A program made the translations under genes and the position numbers. The notes under the pieces are model-generated. The model saw only the letters and a list, made by a program, of their open reading frames with translations, was not told where the DNA came from and ran no database searches. From Paraspadella gotoi (taxonomy: Eukaryota; Chaetognatha), in the NCBI GenBank assembly GCA_051294375.1, contig CM119268.1, positions 14,147,037-14,211,036 of the forward strand: a stretch of 64,000 nt of DNA, read 5' to 3'. Each line of letters begins with the position of its first letter. Within the stretch, counting starts at the first letter, position 1. Positions 11,693-26,865 of the stretch are shown in pieces.

Positions 11693-13766
11693 GACGAAAA
11701 CAGGGGGGGGATGGCAGGAGGAGGTGAGTTTAGGATCGAGAGATAGAAAAGGGATGGGGAAAAGTAAAGGAAGGTGGAATAGCTTAAAGAGAGAGAGAGA
11801 GGGTTAAGGATATAAAAAAAGAAAGAAAGAATAGGAAAAGGTTAGGAGAAATAAAAAAAAATTAAAGGAGTTTCCGAACGGAAATTTTTTTTTTTTATTT
11901 TGAAGCGAGGCGGATTTTCTTATGGCTTTTCGATGGCAACGCAATAATCTTTGCCAACTTAGTTTTAGCCGAGGGGAAATTCCGGGTGGATTTTTTTCTG
12001 GGGGGGGGGGAATGTCCCGTGTGAATGAGTCGAGAAAAAAAAAGATCGTCAACGGCCGGGTTTTCTTTTTCAATTAGTCATCGAAATAGTTTATTGTTTA
12101 CCAAAAAAAAAAACTTATTAGTGAGGAGCAGAGCTTTACTAAAAGGAAAAGTCTTTGGTTACGATGTACTGTCAGCGTCACCTCCTCGGGTATTTTTCTC
12201 ATTGATTCAAAAAAAGAAAAGAGAATCAGCGAAAAAGGAGCAAAACAGTTGATCGACTTATCGCTGAACTGGTTACAAACGCAGACCCTCATAATTTTAA
12301 TTCCTCTCAGTGAATCGCGCTATTCGGACAGTATTCACGTTAGGATATTGATTATTGCGAAATAAACTAATTCAATCACTATTTACGAAAGATAAACATT
12401 TTATTACTATCAAGAATGTTGTGGCTTTGAAAAATAAATTAAAAATAATATTTACAATCGTTAAAAAGACAATAGCGCCTTTAACTTTTATGAGCAATAT
12501 TGTGAAAAAAATTTAATAAAAAAAGTCAAATATTGTAAAGAAAGTGGAACCTTTTAAAAGGAAGAAGAGAAAATACGTAATAACGCCCTGCGGAATTCAA
12601 GACATCTTCACGTTTCTTTCGGCCCGCGAAGAGTCTCTTAGGGAAAATTTTGATCCGATAAGATTCCCCCCCCTCAATCCCCCCCCCCGACTTTTCCTCT
12701 CTCGGGTTTTACATCCACCCCCCCCCTTTCGACGTCCCCGCTTTTCCGCTCTCCTCGCGACACTTTTCTTGAACCGCGTTTTATGTTCCACGTAAAAAAC
12801 AAAAAAGCTTCCGTGTTCCGCCGACTGATGTCAGCGCCAGTCGTCTCCTCGAACCGAGAACGAAATAAAAACAAAAGGGGCGAGAAGAGCGGGGAGTGAG
12901 GAAAGACGTTTACGAGCGATAATCGCCAGCGCCATCATCTTCTTCTTTTTATGTTTTTTTTTTTCTCTTTCTCTTTCTCCTTTGGAGATGGTGTCTGTGT
13001 TTTTCCGCGAGGCGCGCCGCGTCCGGGGATGTCGATGGGCCGCGTGGCGAGATGGTGAGGATGGGGCAATCTGAGTGAGAAGATGGTGAGCGGGTTGGAC
13101 CGAAAGATGGCGTCTTTCAGGAAGGAGACTGATATTTTGTAAGTAAAACAGAGGAATATATATTATATATTACTATATGGGCTGTTGGTTTATGTTGTAC
13201 TATTAATTTTTAATGGAAAATTTGAAACTAACTAAAGTTGTTCGTTACTTCAAGGATAAACGTACGCTTGAAAATGGTTTTTTTTTCGGTCACAAATTTC
13301 TATGAAAAATATATAATGTTTTATTTTCGTTCGTGTATCGCGTAGTATCGTGACGCGGTATACGGTACGTCAGCACTCTCCTATTAACTTCTTGTTACAA
13401 CAAAAAATAACTTTATTTAAAAAGAGGAACCGTTTATGTTTCCGACAGTCAATCAATGGCAATGCAGTTCATGAAGCATTAGTAAACAAACGTTAAATCA
13501 GCATTCAACAACGATGTTACGTGAGGCACCAAAACTACGTTAAGAAACAGAAAAACAAATTTTGAAGTCAGCGCTCGCGACGAATGAATCGCAAAAGTGA
13601 ACGGCAGTGACGCGACTGACGCCGGCAATGACGGAATCGAAGATGGCGCCAGGGAAGAAACCAATGCAAACGACATCATCGTCCCGGCGCCAACGAGGAC
13701 GCCGACGTCCGCGGCGCCACCGACGATGCCAAAGGCGTCTTCCTCGACGAGGATTCTCCGCCGGCG

Positions 13767-17469
<3,703 letters not shown>

Positions 17470-18100
17470 CTTTAAGCAATATTTTTTTTGGTCATGAATA
17501 TATTATCTAAGATTCAGTCCATTAGCGAAAAAAAAACAAACTTGTAAACAATATTCAATCCAGTTTCTTCTCAATCAAAGGCAAAGTTCAAAAAATGTTG
17601 GTTGTTCCCAGTTTTGGTCTTCCACCCTTGAAAGTCACGTCGGTTTCAATTCTTTTCAATTGATAAATGTTTTTTTGGAGAAGAATCAGGTCTTTTTCAT
17701 ATACCAATTTATGACTGTGTCATGTTTGGAATTAGATAGTACAGCGTTTTAATCATTCTTAGAACCTAAATGGGCTAGTTAAAAAAAATCTTCCGTTAAT
17801 AGAATCATAATTAGAGCCATAATCATACGGAAATATAAATCGTGATTCGCTTTTCTGCCAATCGTTCTAATTTTTTTCCCGATTATCTCCCGAGAGTGTC
17901 TGAAGAGAGCAAGGAAACTGAAAAACAGGTTTTTTATGTTTTGTCGGTAAATCGAGACTAAGCGAGGAAGCAAGGACTCGATTCTTGTCGGTGATTCACC
18001 GACATCTACTTTTAATATAATATATGATTATAAATTAGAATTTATTACATTTTTGTTAGAGAAAAGGTTTGAATAATGAGTTTTAACAACGATTTTTATT
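17470..18100. other. Intergenic DNA upstream of the tyrosine kinase
   Basis: AT-rich sequence between the kinase start and the hammerhead-like remnant. It should contain the kinase promoter on the minus strand, but I see no TATA box, CpG-rich patch or other recognisable element. No coding region was found. Confidence 0.5.
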
Positions 18101-18107
18101 TTTCAAA

Positions 18108-18190
18108 GTAAAAACGGACTTGTTTCGGATTACATTTAAGCCTTCATCAGCGTTAAATTTGCTTTTAAATTTAACGCTGATGAAGGCTAA
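18108..18190 (-). mobile_element. Penelope-like element remnant: hammerhead-like motif in a perfect inverted repeat
   Basis: Read on the minus strand, 18150 to 18117 contains CTGATGA, then GAAAC, then GTC two bases later: the conserved core of a hammerhead ribozyme in the right order. The bases flanking the core (AACG before, CGTT after) can pair as stem I; stem II is weak. On the plus strand the CTGATGAAGGCT portion recurs in opposite orientation, giving a stem of about 22 perfect base pairs with a 6-base loop (18137-18189). Hammerhead motifs of this kind are known in the terminal repeats of Penelope-like retroelements. No reverse transcriptase is present, so this is a terminal fragment. Family assignment is from memory of the motif. 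Confidence 0.5.
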
Positions 18191-18858
18191 TTAATAATTA
18201 GTAATTATTATATAATATTATATAATATTATATAATTAGTAATTAATAATTAGTAATTATACCACACAACGAAAAGAAAGTTTGTAACATAATGTCTACA
18301 TTTTTATTATATGAAATTTTATTAATCTTATGAATCTTATGAATTTCGAATTTTCCTATTAGTTTGAAACCGCACTCGTACAAAAAGTTTTCTTTTTTTT
18401 TTTCACATAAACTCGTTTTTTTGATCAAAAATACGTCAAAAAATCATTCGTTTGAATAGAATGCTTAGTTTCTCGGTCGGCTAAATAAATGGCTCAGTTT
18501 GACAAAGTGTTCTTTATTGGAATATAAAAATGCATTGCTCAAAGAATCCAAAAAACTCTGAAATCGAGCCTGAACCTCCTGCGCCACCTACATTGTTGAC
18601 CCGAAACAGTTTAACGTAACTTCGTTTCTTGACAAAGTTTTGCGATCAGACAGACATTCTGGGCGAGTTGACCAGGAGATTGGGAAGGCGGACAGATATT
18701 CGATCCGAGACCCAAAACGCGATGTTCTTTTGTTGGTCGAAAAAATAGAGTTAATAATGTAATAAATGATAAAAATAAAAAAGTAAAAAAATAAATCAAT
18801 AAGTTTAGATGATATAAATTACAACAGTAACAACAAAATAAATAACTGCTACTTCAGC
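18191..18858. other. AT-rich intergenic DNA between the hairpin and aspartoacylase
   Basis: Contains a TAATAATTAGTAATTAT-type AT repeat at about 18190-18260 and otherwise unremarkable AT-rich sequence. The 3' untranslated region of the aspartoacylase gene must lie here. No other gene seen. Confidence 0.5.
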
Positions 18859-21760
18859 CTATTTGTAAAAGGAAGGAACTACAACAACAACCACAACGAC
18901 GACGACAACCTCCTCGTAGTAGGAACTTTCGTTGATGAAGATGGGATACGTGGATCTGGATCCTTTGAAGGGAATCACTTCTCCGTCGGCCCTGAGGAAA
19001 GCCGGCTGACCTGGGTCCAACTTGCAGAAATCTCGGTCCTGCATCCGGACAAATAATTATTTAAAAGCTTGTTAAAAATTAATAATAATTATTGGCGGAG
19101 ACAGAAAGAGACATTTATCCACCACAAAACGTGAAATTTTCACGTTAGTTTTTTAATAAAAATCTTTCTCTTCTGGATTTTTTTATATAAATATTTTTAT
19201 CTTTATTTTTATATTTTTATTTTGTAATCCAGTTAATCTTTATCTCGGACAAAAAACGTTAAAAACGTTTCACCTGCAATTCCGGATGAATCATGACGTC
19301 TTTATCCCAAGCGTCAATCAACCGACTCTTCTTGATCGGATATGGGATCTTCATCGAGGGCAAGAAGACCTTGACGAGGTCCCCCGCCGACCGCTCCACG
19401 TCGTTGAGACTCTCCAAGAAATCTAGCGACATCTTGACGGCGAGTCTGAGACGCTCGACGACGTCTGCTCTGACGACGCCGTGGGGCTCGGAGCCGACGT
19501 CGACCGAGAGACCGAAGTTGTTCGGCATGACGATGTGGTGCGGCTCTTCCGAAGACTCGAAGGCGACCACGCGAAGAGGAAGAGGAGGGGAACACTTTTG
19601 GACGGAATCCTGAGAGGGAATTGGGGAAATTGTGGCAGCACTTGTTGAATGTTGAATGTCCTCAGCCTCGTCTCAATGGCTGAGCAGGCTAAATCATCTC
19701 GTTACAACCGTGAGTCCCGGGTTCAAATCCCTTGGTATCCCGGTTCTGGCTTAAATGTGACGGAGCCAGTGACAGGAGGAGGTCACTGAGGGTCCACAGC
19801 CCCTACGCCAGTTGGTGAGATACCCCGCGCCCCGGGAATCACAGGCATTCCTCCCGTAGCCATAAAATGGGCTTTACCTTTTTCTGCTGATCAATCCGTC
19901 TCTTTATCTTTTGTCTGTCTGTTTGTTTTCTGTCTCATAGGCTCTATGCCTGTTTTTTGTCTCTCTGTCTATTAGTTTTTTATCCCTATCTGTCCGACTG
20001 TCCATCAGACTGCCACTCTATCTCTGTCACTCTATGACTGTATCTCATATCTGTGTCTCAGTCACCCGCAAATGCTGCGCAACGTGAAAGGCGAGCCAGC
20101 ATTTTCGATTTCTTCTCAACCAATTCTCCACGTCTTCCGAGTTTCGTCGAGTGTAGAACCTGAGAAAATGACTCAACTCTTTCGGAAATGTCACATCTGG
20201 GCCGGAGACAAACCGATAGTCACAGGGAGTCACGTAATGAAAGAACTTCTAAAAGTTTAAGTTTAAGAAATAATACAGATCAAGCTTTAAACTCAAGTTG
20301 ACCCTGCCAACAGGCTTTACTAATTTTCATCTCCTCGATCAAATCAAATTAAATCAAATCTGTTTAAAGAATCGGCCAATGTCGAAGCTAATTGTCAAGC
20401 CCACTCCTTTCCACCCCCCCGCCCCTCGACTCTGGCTCAACGACTGACATGATGACGACGACGATTCCAACGTTCGACGTCGTCGAGTGAAGATCGATGA
20501 GGAAGTCCGTGTTTCCGTTTCCGTACTTTTGGTGAATCTCCGACGCGCGCTGCCTCTCGTACGAATGCGGACCGGACTCTAGACGTTGGACAAAGACGCT
20601 CACCGTTCATTGTGGTCTGTGGACGATTTTAAAAGGCTACGGGCTTACAGCAGATTCCGGCTCGATAATTCACTTTGTCGATAATCATATAAATAAAATA
20701 TATAAATAAATAATAATACAAATAATCAAATAATTCTTTAATCAATTAATCAATTAATTATTCAATCTAACCATCAATTAATTATTCCATCAATTAATCG
20801 ATCAATTAATCGTTGTCGGTGTTTTCGTCGTCGTGGCCATTATCGTCGTCTTTTGCTTTTGTCGTGGTCAGTGATGGAAAAAAAAAAACCAAGTTTGAGC
20901 AAGCAATGTCGGATCTTATTAAAAAAATTAATTAATTAAATCGCTAATGAGCGTGGGCGGATCCGGAATTTTTTTGCACAAACATGTTTTTGGAGCTTCT
21001 GGACACAAAGCCAAATCTACCCAAAAATGGCACGAAGAAAACGGGATCGAGGTGCTCAAAGGTTGGCCCAAAAAACTTGCCAAACAGCATCAAAAAAGTC
21101 TGGTCAACGACGAAGAGGGAGATTTTGCAGTACAACGCCAGTCGACGAAATAAAGAGAATCGTAAAACGCGTTTATATTTGCGCAGGCTCTACGACTCTC
21201 TCCCTTTTCCTATGGAATCAGTGCTGGAAGGAAGCAAATGGTGGGCCGACAAAGTATTAAGCACTGAGTTTCATAAATGTTTTGGTTTCCTTCAAAAAGT
21301 GAAATAAAATGCTTTTATCATAACTATTAAACTTTTTTTGTACACATGGATACGATGATTCGTCGTTTCATGCAGAATTACGTCATAATCGGTAAATATC
21401 CTGATATTTAAAATAATTAATCAATCAAATTATATTTGACTCGTAACAGACGCGAACACAGTTTGAAAGCTTCATCATAACTGACCTTCCCGCTTACTCA
21501 CCCGACAATGGTTGAGGGTCTTTCTGAAAAGCTCGATTGAGGTCATCGTCGATGAGACGGCGACACGTTTGGACGGCCTTGGGATTACCGATCTCCACGA
21601 AGACGTCGAGAGTTCGACGCTGCAGCTCCAACGCCCCTTCAGGCGTCGACCAGTAGCGTGTTAAAAAGACGCCGCTCAGTTCGTTGCCGTGGATGCCTCC
21701 CATGATGAGGACGCGCTTAACGGGCTGAATGTCCACGCTCTCTTCAGAGTTCTCGGACAT
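18859..21760 (-). CDS. Aspartoacylase-like zinc amidohydrolase, about 5 exons
   Basis: Member of the aspartoacylase/aminoacylase-3 branch of the M14 zinc carboxypeptidase-like fold, which hydrolyses N-acyl amino acids (N-acetylaspartate in vertebrates) in the cytosol. Exons: 21502-21760, about 20445-20578, a short one within about 20070-20150 (boundaries uncertain), 19274-19609 and 18859-19038. The start ATG at 21758-21760 precedes MGGIHGNELSGV, which carries zinc ligands His and Glu. NPKAV and DLNR (substrate-binding Arg) follow; DLHSTTSN gives the third zinc ligand. Exon 4 has VDVGSEPHGVVRAD and exon 5 has LDPGQPAFL and YPIFINESSYYEE. Two oddities: the catalytic Glu of the IEVG motif is Asp (VDVG), and the C-terminus is a run of about 11 valines encoded by a GTC/GTT repeat before PSFYK-stop. 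Total length near 300 residues fits the family. Confidence 0.88.
19655..19872 (+). mobile_element. tRNA-derived SINE in an aspartoacylase intron
   Basis: The head has an A-box-like TGGCTGAGCAGG (about 19678) and a B-box-like GGGTTCAAATCCC (about 19720), correctly spaced for a tRNA-type RNA polymerase III promoter. The body (about 19755-19868) includes GCCAGTGACAGGAGG and a GCCATAA end. The same body recurs at about 30880-30940 and 31200-31310, so it is a dispersed family. It lies in the intron between aspartoacylase exons 3 and 4, antisense to the gene. A cluster of TCTGTC-rich sequence follows at 19890-20040. Confidence 0.7.
20947..21310 (+). pseudogene. Tc1/mariner transposase remnant in an aspartoacylase intron
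   Basis: The C-terminal third of a Tc1-type DDE transposase in shifting frames. HKAKSTQKWHEENGIEVL (about 21000-21060) resembles the region after the second catalytic Asp. About 160 bases later, in another frame, comes KEANGGPTKY, matching the conserved GGHTKY end of Tc1 transposases. At least one frameshift and loss of the N-terminal two thirds make it inactive. It lies between exons 1 and 2 of the aspartoacylase gene in opposite orientation. No terminal inverted repeats were recognised. Confidence 0.6.
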
Positions 21761-22430
21761 CTCGGGGCGTTGGTGTGGAATGGATTGACCGTGACCGGAG
21801 CGGATTCGCGACTGAAGACTGGAGTGGCTTGGCCAAGACTGGAGCGGAATTGTGACTGGAGTGGCAGATCAGATCTGTTCTGATAGGTTGGGTCAAATAC
21901 GGTCGTCTTAAATCTTTATTAATCCTCTCTTTTTCTTCTGATTTTTGTTCGAAGACAGAGTAGAGAGATGAAATAAGGCGTTGAAGCTCAATTAAGAATT
22001 CAATTTTAAAAAAAAAGTTAAATACCCAGTATAACCTTTGTTTATCATTGATCTGTATTTCTCATTTTCTGCAAATTAAACCTTTTATTCACTTGGTTTG
22101 CTCTAAATTCCCAGTTAATCTTGCATTGGAAACGAAACTAAAGAATTTTAAGAACCTACCTTTCAAAACCTAGAAAATCTTCGTCTTCAACTACAAGTTC
22201 GCTTTATATTACTAATTTTATCTATTGTTCTACGATTCACTTTGCCGGTCCGACGGTCCCACCCCAAAATCTTGTCGGTAAGTCACTTAGATGATGTCAG
22301 AACATCGAATTATGATAAATTATACCCAAAAAATCGATGTCCGTCCGTCTGTCTGTCCGTCCATCATCAGGGGTCACTCTTTGAGTGGTGAGACCACTTG
22401 GAGGGATGTGTAGAGACTACCCAGTGTATA
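21761..22430. other. Region upstream of aspartoacylase
   Basis: Begins with a short tandem motif (TGACTGGAGTGG variants, about 21785-21870) and becomes AT-rich. The aspartoacylase promoter must be here, but no core element stands out. A (GTCC/GTCT)n patch lies at about 22340-22362. Confidence 0.4.
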
Positions 22431-22578
22431 CGACCGTAACTTTCATCAGCGGCGTAATAGTCCACTGGGCTAACAATTCATCTCTTGAACCGAATGGTCC
22501 CAGATTCTAGCCCTGGTCGGAACTGTCCTTCCAAAAGAGTGACGGGATGGTTAAATCACCGACAGCAAGCGGGGCGTG
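22430..22578 (+). mobile_element. tRNA-like SINE head, truncated by a gap
   Basis: The order of sequence at 22445-22525 (TCCACTGGGCTAACA, a short arm, then GGTCCCAGATTCTAGCC) mimics the A-box and B-box layout of a tRNA-derived SINE. The element runs into the N run at 22579-22847, so its body and tail are not visible. It is weaker than the SINE at 19655. Confidence 0.45.
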
Positions 22579-22847
22579 NNNNNNNNNNNNNNNNNNNNNN
22601 NNNNNNNNNNNNNNNNNNNNNNNNNNNNNNNNNNNNNNNNNNNNNNNNNNNNNNNNNNNNNNNNNNNNNNNNNNNNNNNNNNNNNNNNNNNNNNNNNNNN
22701 NNNNNNNNNNNNNNNNNNNNNNNNNNNNNNNNNNNNNNNNNNNNNNNNNNNNNNNNNNNNNNNNNNNNNNNNNNNNNNNNNNNNNNNNNNNNNNNNNNNN
22801 NNNNNNNNNNNNNNNNNNNNNNNNNNNNNNNNNNNNNNNNNNNNNNN

Positions 22848-24941
22848 GGGTGGAGAAAAGGGGAGGAACCACGGGAGACAGATTTTGAGAAAGGGTAAGG
22901 CGAGCAATTTGATTAGGGAGGAAGTGCTAATAAAAGTGAATTCAAAAGTTTCTTACGCATTTAAAACAGTTTAAAAAAAAATCACAAAGTAAAATATTTA
23001 ATAATAAATTAATATTTCCGCTTTTTTTTTCTTCGTTTGATTTATTTCTAAGGGATATTCACAACGAGGAAGCTACTTTATATGACAAAAAAGACAATGG
23101 AGAAAAAAAAAACCCGCTCAATAGAGTAAGTGTTAGATTCAATAAGCGGAAAAGATGGTGAAGAATTCCGAGAAAAGATAAAAAAATATTCCCGCGTGAA
23201 ACTCATTCCATTCTCCGAGAGAGACAGGCAAAAAAAAAAAAAAAAAAAAAAAATTGGTGACGACCGGCGTCCCTACAAAACAAAAAAAAAAAGAAAAAAA
23301 AAGACTTCCTTCAGTTCACGAGTCTAGGTTTATGAAAGACGGACCATCGACAGAGATCGTGTCTGGGCATCGATGCCTCGCCTTTCTCTTCTTTTTTTCT
23401 CTTTCTCTCCTTTTTTTTTACTTTCCTATCTTCTCTTACATTGAGCCTTCTTCCTTTTCTTCTCCATTCTCTTTTCTGTCTTCTTCTTCTTTTTTTCGTT
23501 TTCTTCTCTTCTTCTAGAAGCAAACTTTCCGCCCCGCTTGCTGCATTCATTCATAGCGACTCTTCTCACTACAAATTTTTTTCTGCGATGGCGAAAGCCT
23601 CATTTGCATACGCGAGTGGAGACATGGATGAATGATTGGGCGTGGGGGGGGGAGGGAGTGAGGTGGGTGGAATGCAGGGGGTGGAGGGGGGAGAGACGAA
23701 ATCCTTGGGTGTTAAACATCGTTTTTCCAGAGGATTATGAGCGGGTGGACTGAATAAATTAGAATTAAATGGTTCATATATATAATATATATATATGTAG
23801 CGACCCAAATGACGAAGACGACGACAAAGACGACGACAAACCAACGACGGTGACCTTACCATTCACCACTAGTGAATCTCACCACTCAACCATTTAGTGG
23901 ATGAAAGTTTCTCACCCACGTAACCGTTTATCTACTGTTGAGCGTTACAAACGCTAATTCTATAATTATTTGTTATTGTTGTTATTGTTATATTTCCTTG
24001 GTTATGATTTTTACTTTAATTGTTTGCCATGGTATATAGACCACATATAGACCACATATAGACCTTTCCCCGGTATGTATCCCTATCAGAAAATACAATT
24101 CTACATGGTAGTCTTATCCCTATTGGTAAAAAAAATCATATATAACTTTGGTCACCCCTCAAAAAATTATCCATTCCCACCCCTTTCTGTTCAGCCTCTT
24201 AGATATTATGATTTTTCATTAATGACTTTCTAACAGAAATGATGTGTGATATCTATTAGAAAACTAGGACAGATAGTAATCTAACCTTGTGTTGTATAGA
24301 TGCTCCCTCTATTTCCAGTAGACAACACTGACTTCCCCTTCCCAAATTGAATTATTAGATAAATAAAACATTTTTAAGAAAGAAAGCAATATATATTTGA
24401 TTAAATAATAAGATTAAATACTAAATCCTTCATAAAATATAAAAATAGAAAATAGTGAAACAAGTAATTTGCAAATTTTCATATATATTGTCGGAGCCAA
24501 AGTTTTCTTCTTTTCTTTTCGGCGGCGTTGTAGTTGTAGACAATGAAAACAAAAAATCGGGCGCTCAGGGTGCCGATATATAGACTTGAAACTGAAAAAT
24601 CGCATAAACAATTTTTGAAAACGGTCGTGATTAGAATAAAAAAGATTAAAGAAAGATAAAGAACTACGAAAAAGTATTAATCAAAATAGAAAGAGTCCAA
24701 TAGAATTGGAATAATAAGATAGATTTTGAGAAGTCCTCATAAAAAATCGGCCCACAAACATTATTTCAAAATCTAAAATTTTCGACAGTCGAGTCCATCG
24801 GTATTATTCCTTAATTGTTATCGTTAAAGATTTTCTCAGATGCGATTCAATTCCTCCTTTTATGAATTGGCGGATTTTCATGACTTCGATTCAGAAATTC
24901 AATTACTTCGGGCGCCAATCATTTTGGTTTAGAAAGCGATG

Positions 24942-24945
<4 letters not shown>
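22848..24945. other. Gene-poor intergenic region
   Basis: No coding region supported. It holds poly-A and CT-rich patches (23228-23255; 23380-23520), a G-rich patch (23640-23695), a short CGA/GAC trinucleotide patch (23812-23840), and two copies of ATATAGACCACAT at about 24037-24060. Confidence 0.6.

Positions 24946-24946
<1 letters not shown>

Positions 24947-24990
<44 letters not shown>
24947..24990. repeat. (CT)n microsatellite
   Basis: About 44 bases of CT dinucleotide. The flanking 25000-25440 is pyrimidine-rich with no gene. Confidence 0.95.
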
Positions 24991-24993
<3 letters not shown>

Positions 24994-25455
24994 TTCCCTA
25001 AATCGTTCTCTCGACTCTGGTTTCTCTCTCTACGGTCGATCAGGTTTCTCTCCTTTTTTCTTTGCTTTTCTTTCCGTCCTTCCCTTTTTTTCGTCGTTGA
25101 ATTAAATTTATTTATTGTCATATATTACTAAAATTTCTTCGCCACATTCTTTGATTTTTCTCTTCATTTTCTCCCTCTTCCCCTTTCCTCCCCTTTCCTC
25201 CATTTTCCTCCACCCTCCTCCGCTTTCCTCCCTTTTCTCAGACCATCTCATCCTCCACAAGTCTACTTTCTTTTGACTCAGAGACTTCGATTCTATTTTT
25301 TTTCCTGCTTCAGACTCTTTACCTTTTCGGAGGTAACCGATCCGGAGCCCAAACTCTTTCCTTTCCTTCATGTTTTTTTTTTCCTTTCGGTTTCTCGTGT
25401 TTTGAATTCTGACGCCTCCGTCGTCTCGCCTTCATTCTCTCCCATCCTTCACGCC

Positions 25456-25523
<68 letters not shown>

Positions 25524-25558
25524 TTTCTTTCTTTCTTTCTTTTCTTCTTTCTTTTTTT
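25456..25558. repeat. (TTTC)n tetranucleotide array
   Basis: About 100 bases of TTTC repeat with a few slips. The 25560-26010 stretch that follows has pyrimidine-rich sequence (TTCC runs at 25806-25870) and no gene. Confidence 0.95.
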
Positions 25559-26017
25559 TAAAGGAAAAATACATCATCTCTTTTTCCACTCGCCTTTACT
25601 ATTTTTAGTCAACAAAAATACTTTACATCCCATTTGTATATAATTATTCTCGCTGTTTTCGACGTAGCCTACGTCGTAGGGCAACTCAAGAGAACTTAAT
25701 GTTAAAATCGGGAGTTTTGAAATTCCTACACTTTCAAATTCTATTGTCTATTGTCCCTGTTTACCTTCCTTCCATTGGTTCCTTCTTCAATGCCACGGCT
25801 CTCTATTTCCTTTCCTTTCCTTCCTTCCTTTCTTCCTTTCTTCCTTTCTTCCTTCCTTCCTCCCTCCCTTATCTCCTTATTTCCGATTTCCCTTCAGTCT
25901 ATCAAGTCTTTCTCTCCCCTTCGATGACTCCTAAAGAACTCATGCTTCCTTATTTACTCGATTTCTTTTTCCTTCTCGGCTTCTCTTTTCCCTCAAGTCA
26001 CATTTTTCCTCCATGAC

Positions 26018-26021
<4 letters not shown>

Positions 26022-26075
<54 letters not shown>

Positions 26076-26118
26076 TAGAGAGAGAGAGAGAGGTAGAGAG
26101 AGAGAGAAAGAGAGAGAC
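26022..26118. repeat. Interrupted (GA)n microsatellite
   Basis: GA dinucleotide with GATA and GGAG interruptions, followed 70 bases later by the CT tract at 26192-26268, which has opposite purine strand polarity. Confidence 0.95.
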
Positions 26119-26191
26119 TGCCACAGAAAAAGAAAACTGCATTTCTTACCGGTCGGTTAAACCCGTTGGAAAAAAAGTGGCGTTGGGAACA

Positions 26192-26194
26192 CTC

Positions 26195-26263
<69 letters not shown>

Positions 26264-26268
26264 TTCTC
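26192..26268. repeat. (CT)n microsatellite
   Basis: CT dinucleotide with TTTC interruptions. With the GA tract at 26022-26118 it forms an inverted GA/CT pair. Confidence 0.95.
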
Positions 26269-26429
26269 CCGCGCGTCCAGAGTCAGGGATCGCGGCAGCG
26301 TCGGAGATGGCCCCCAATTAAAACACAATCGGCGTCGAGGTGCCAGCCTCGTTGTCAAATCACCATGGTGATCAAAACGCCGGTCGACAGCCGACGGCTC
26401 TTACGGAGGGAGAACGATGCGCTTTTGTT

Positions 26430-26436
26430 GGAGGAG

Positions 26437-26502
<66 letters not shown>

Positions 26503-26507
26503 GAGAT
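26430..26507. repeat. (GA)n microsatellite
   Basis: GA dinucleotide tract whose 3' flank (ATGAATCATGAAGGAAGTG onward) is repeated after the 25-N gap at 26673-26697. Confidence 0.95.
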
Positions 26508-26865
26508 GAATCATGAAGGAAGTGTTGCTTTAGCGCGTGTTTAAATTTCAAAAGGTGATTATTATTATTAGCCATCTGAGACGCTTCCCCGTTTTATCAT
26601 TGCTCTCAAAAAAAGCACCGAAATGAATAAGAATCTCGTTCTGTTTTATCTCGTTGGATCTCATCTCGTTTTNNNNNNNNNNNNNNNNNNNNNNNNNGAG
26701 AGAGAGAGAGATGAATCATGAAGGAAGTGTTGCTTTAGCGCGTGTTTAAATTTCAAAGGTGATTATTATTATTAGCCATCTGAGACGCTTCCCCGTTTTA
26801 TCATTGCTCTCAAAAAAAGCACCGAAATGAATAAGAATTCTCGTTCGTTTTTTATCTCGTTGCCA
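26502..26865. repeat. Gap-flanking duplication of about 145 bases
   Basis: 26505-26650 and 26709-26860 are the same sequence with one-base differences, separated by a 25-N gap and a short GA tract. This matches a gap filled twice from the same locus. The stretch from 26865 to 27231 has AT-rich DNA and no recognised gene; it precedes the F-box gene. Confidence 0.8.
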
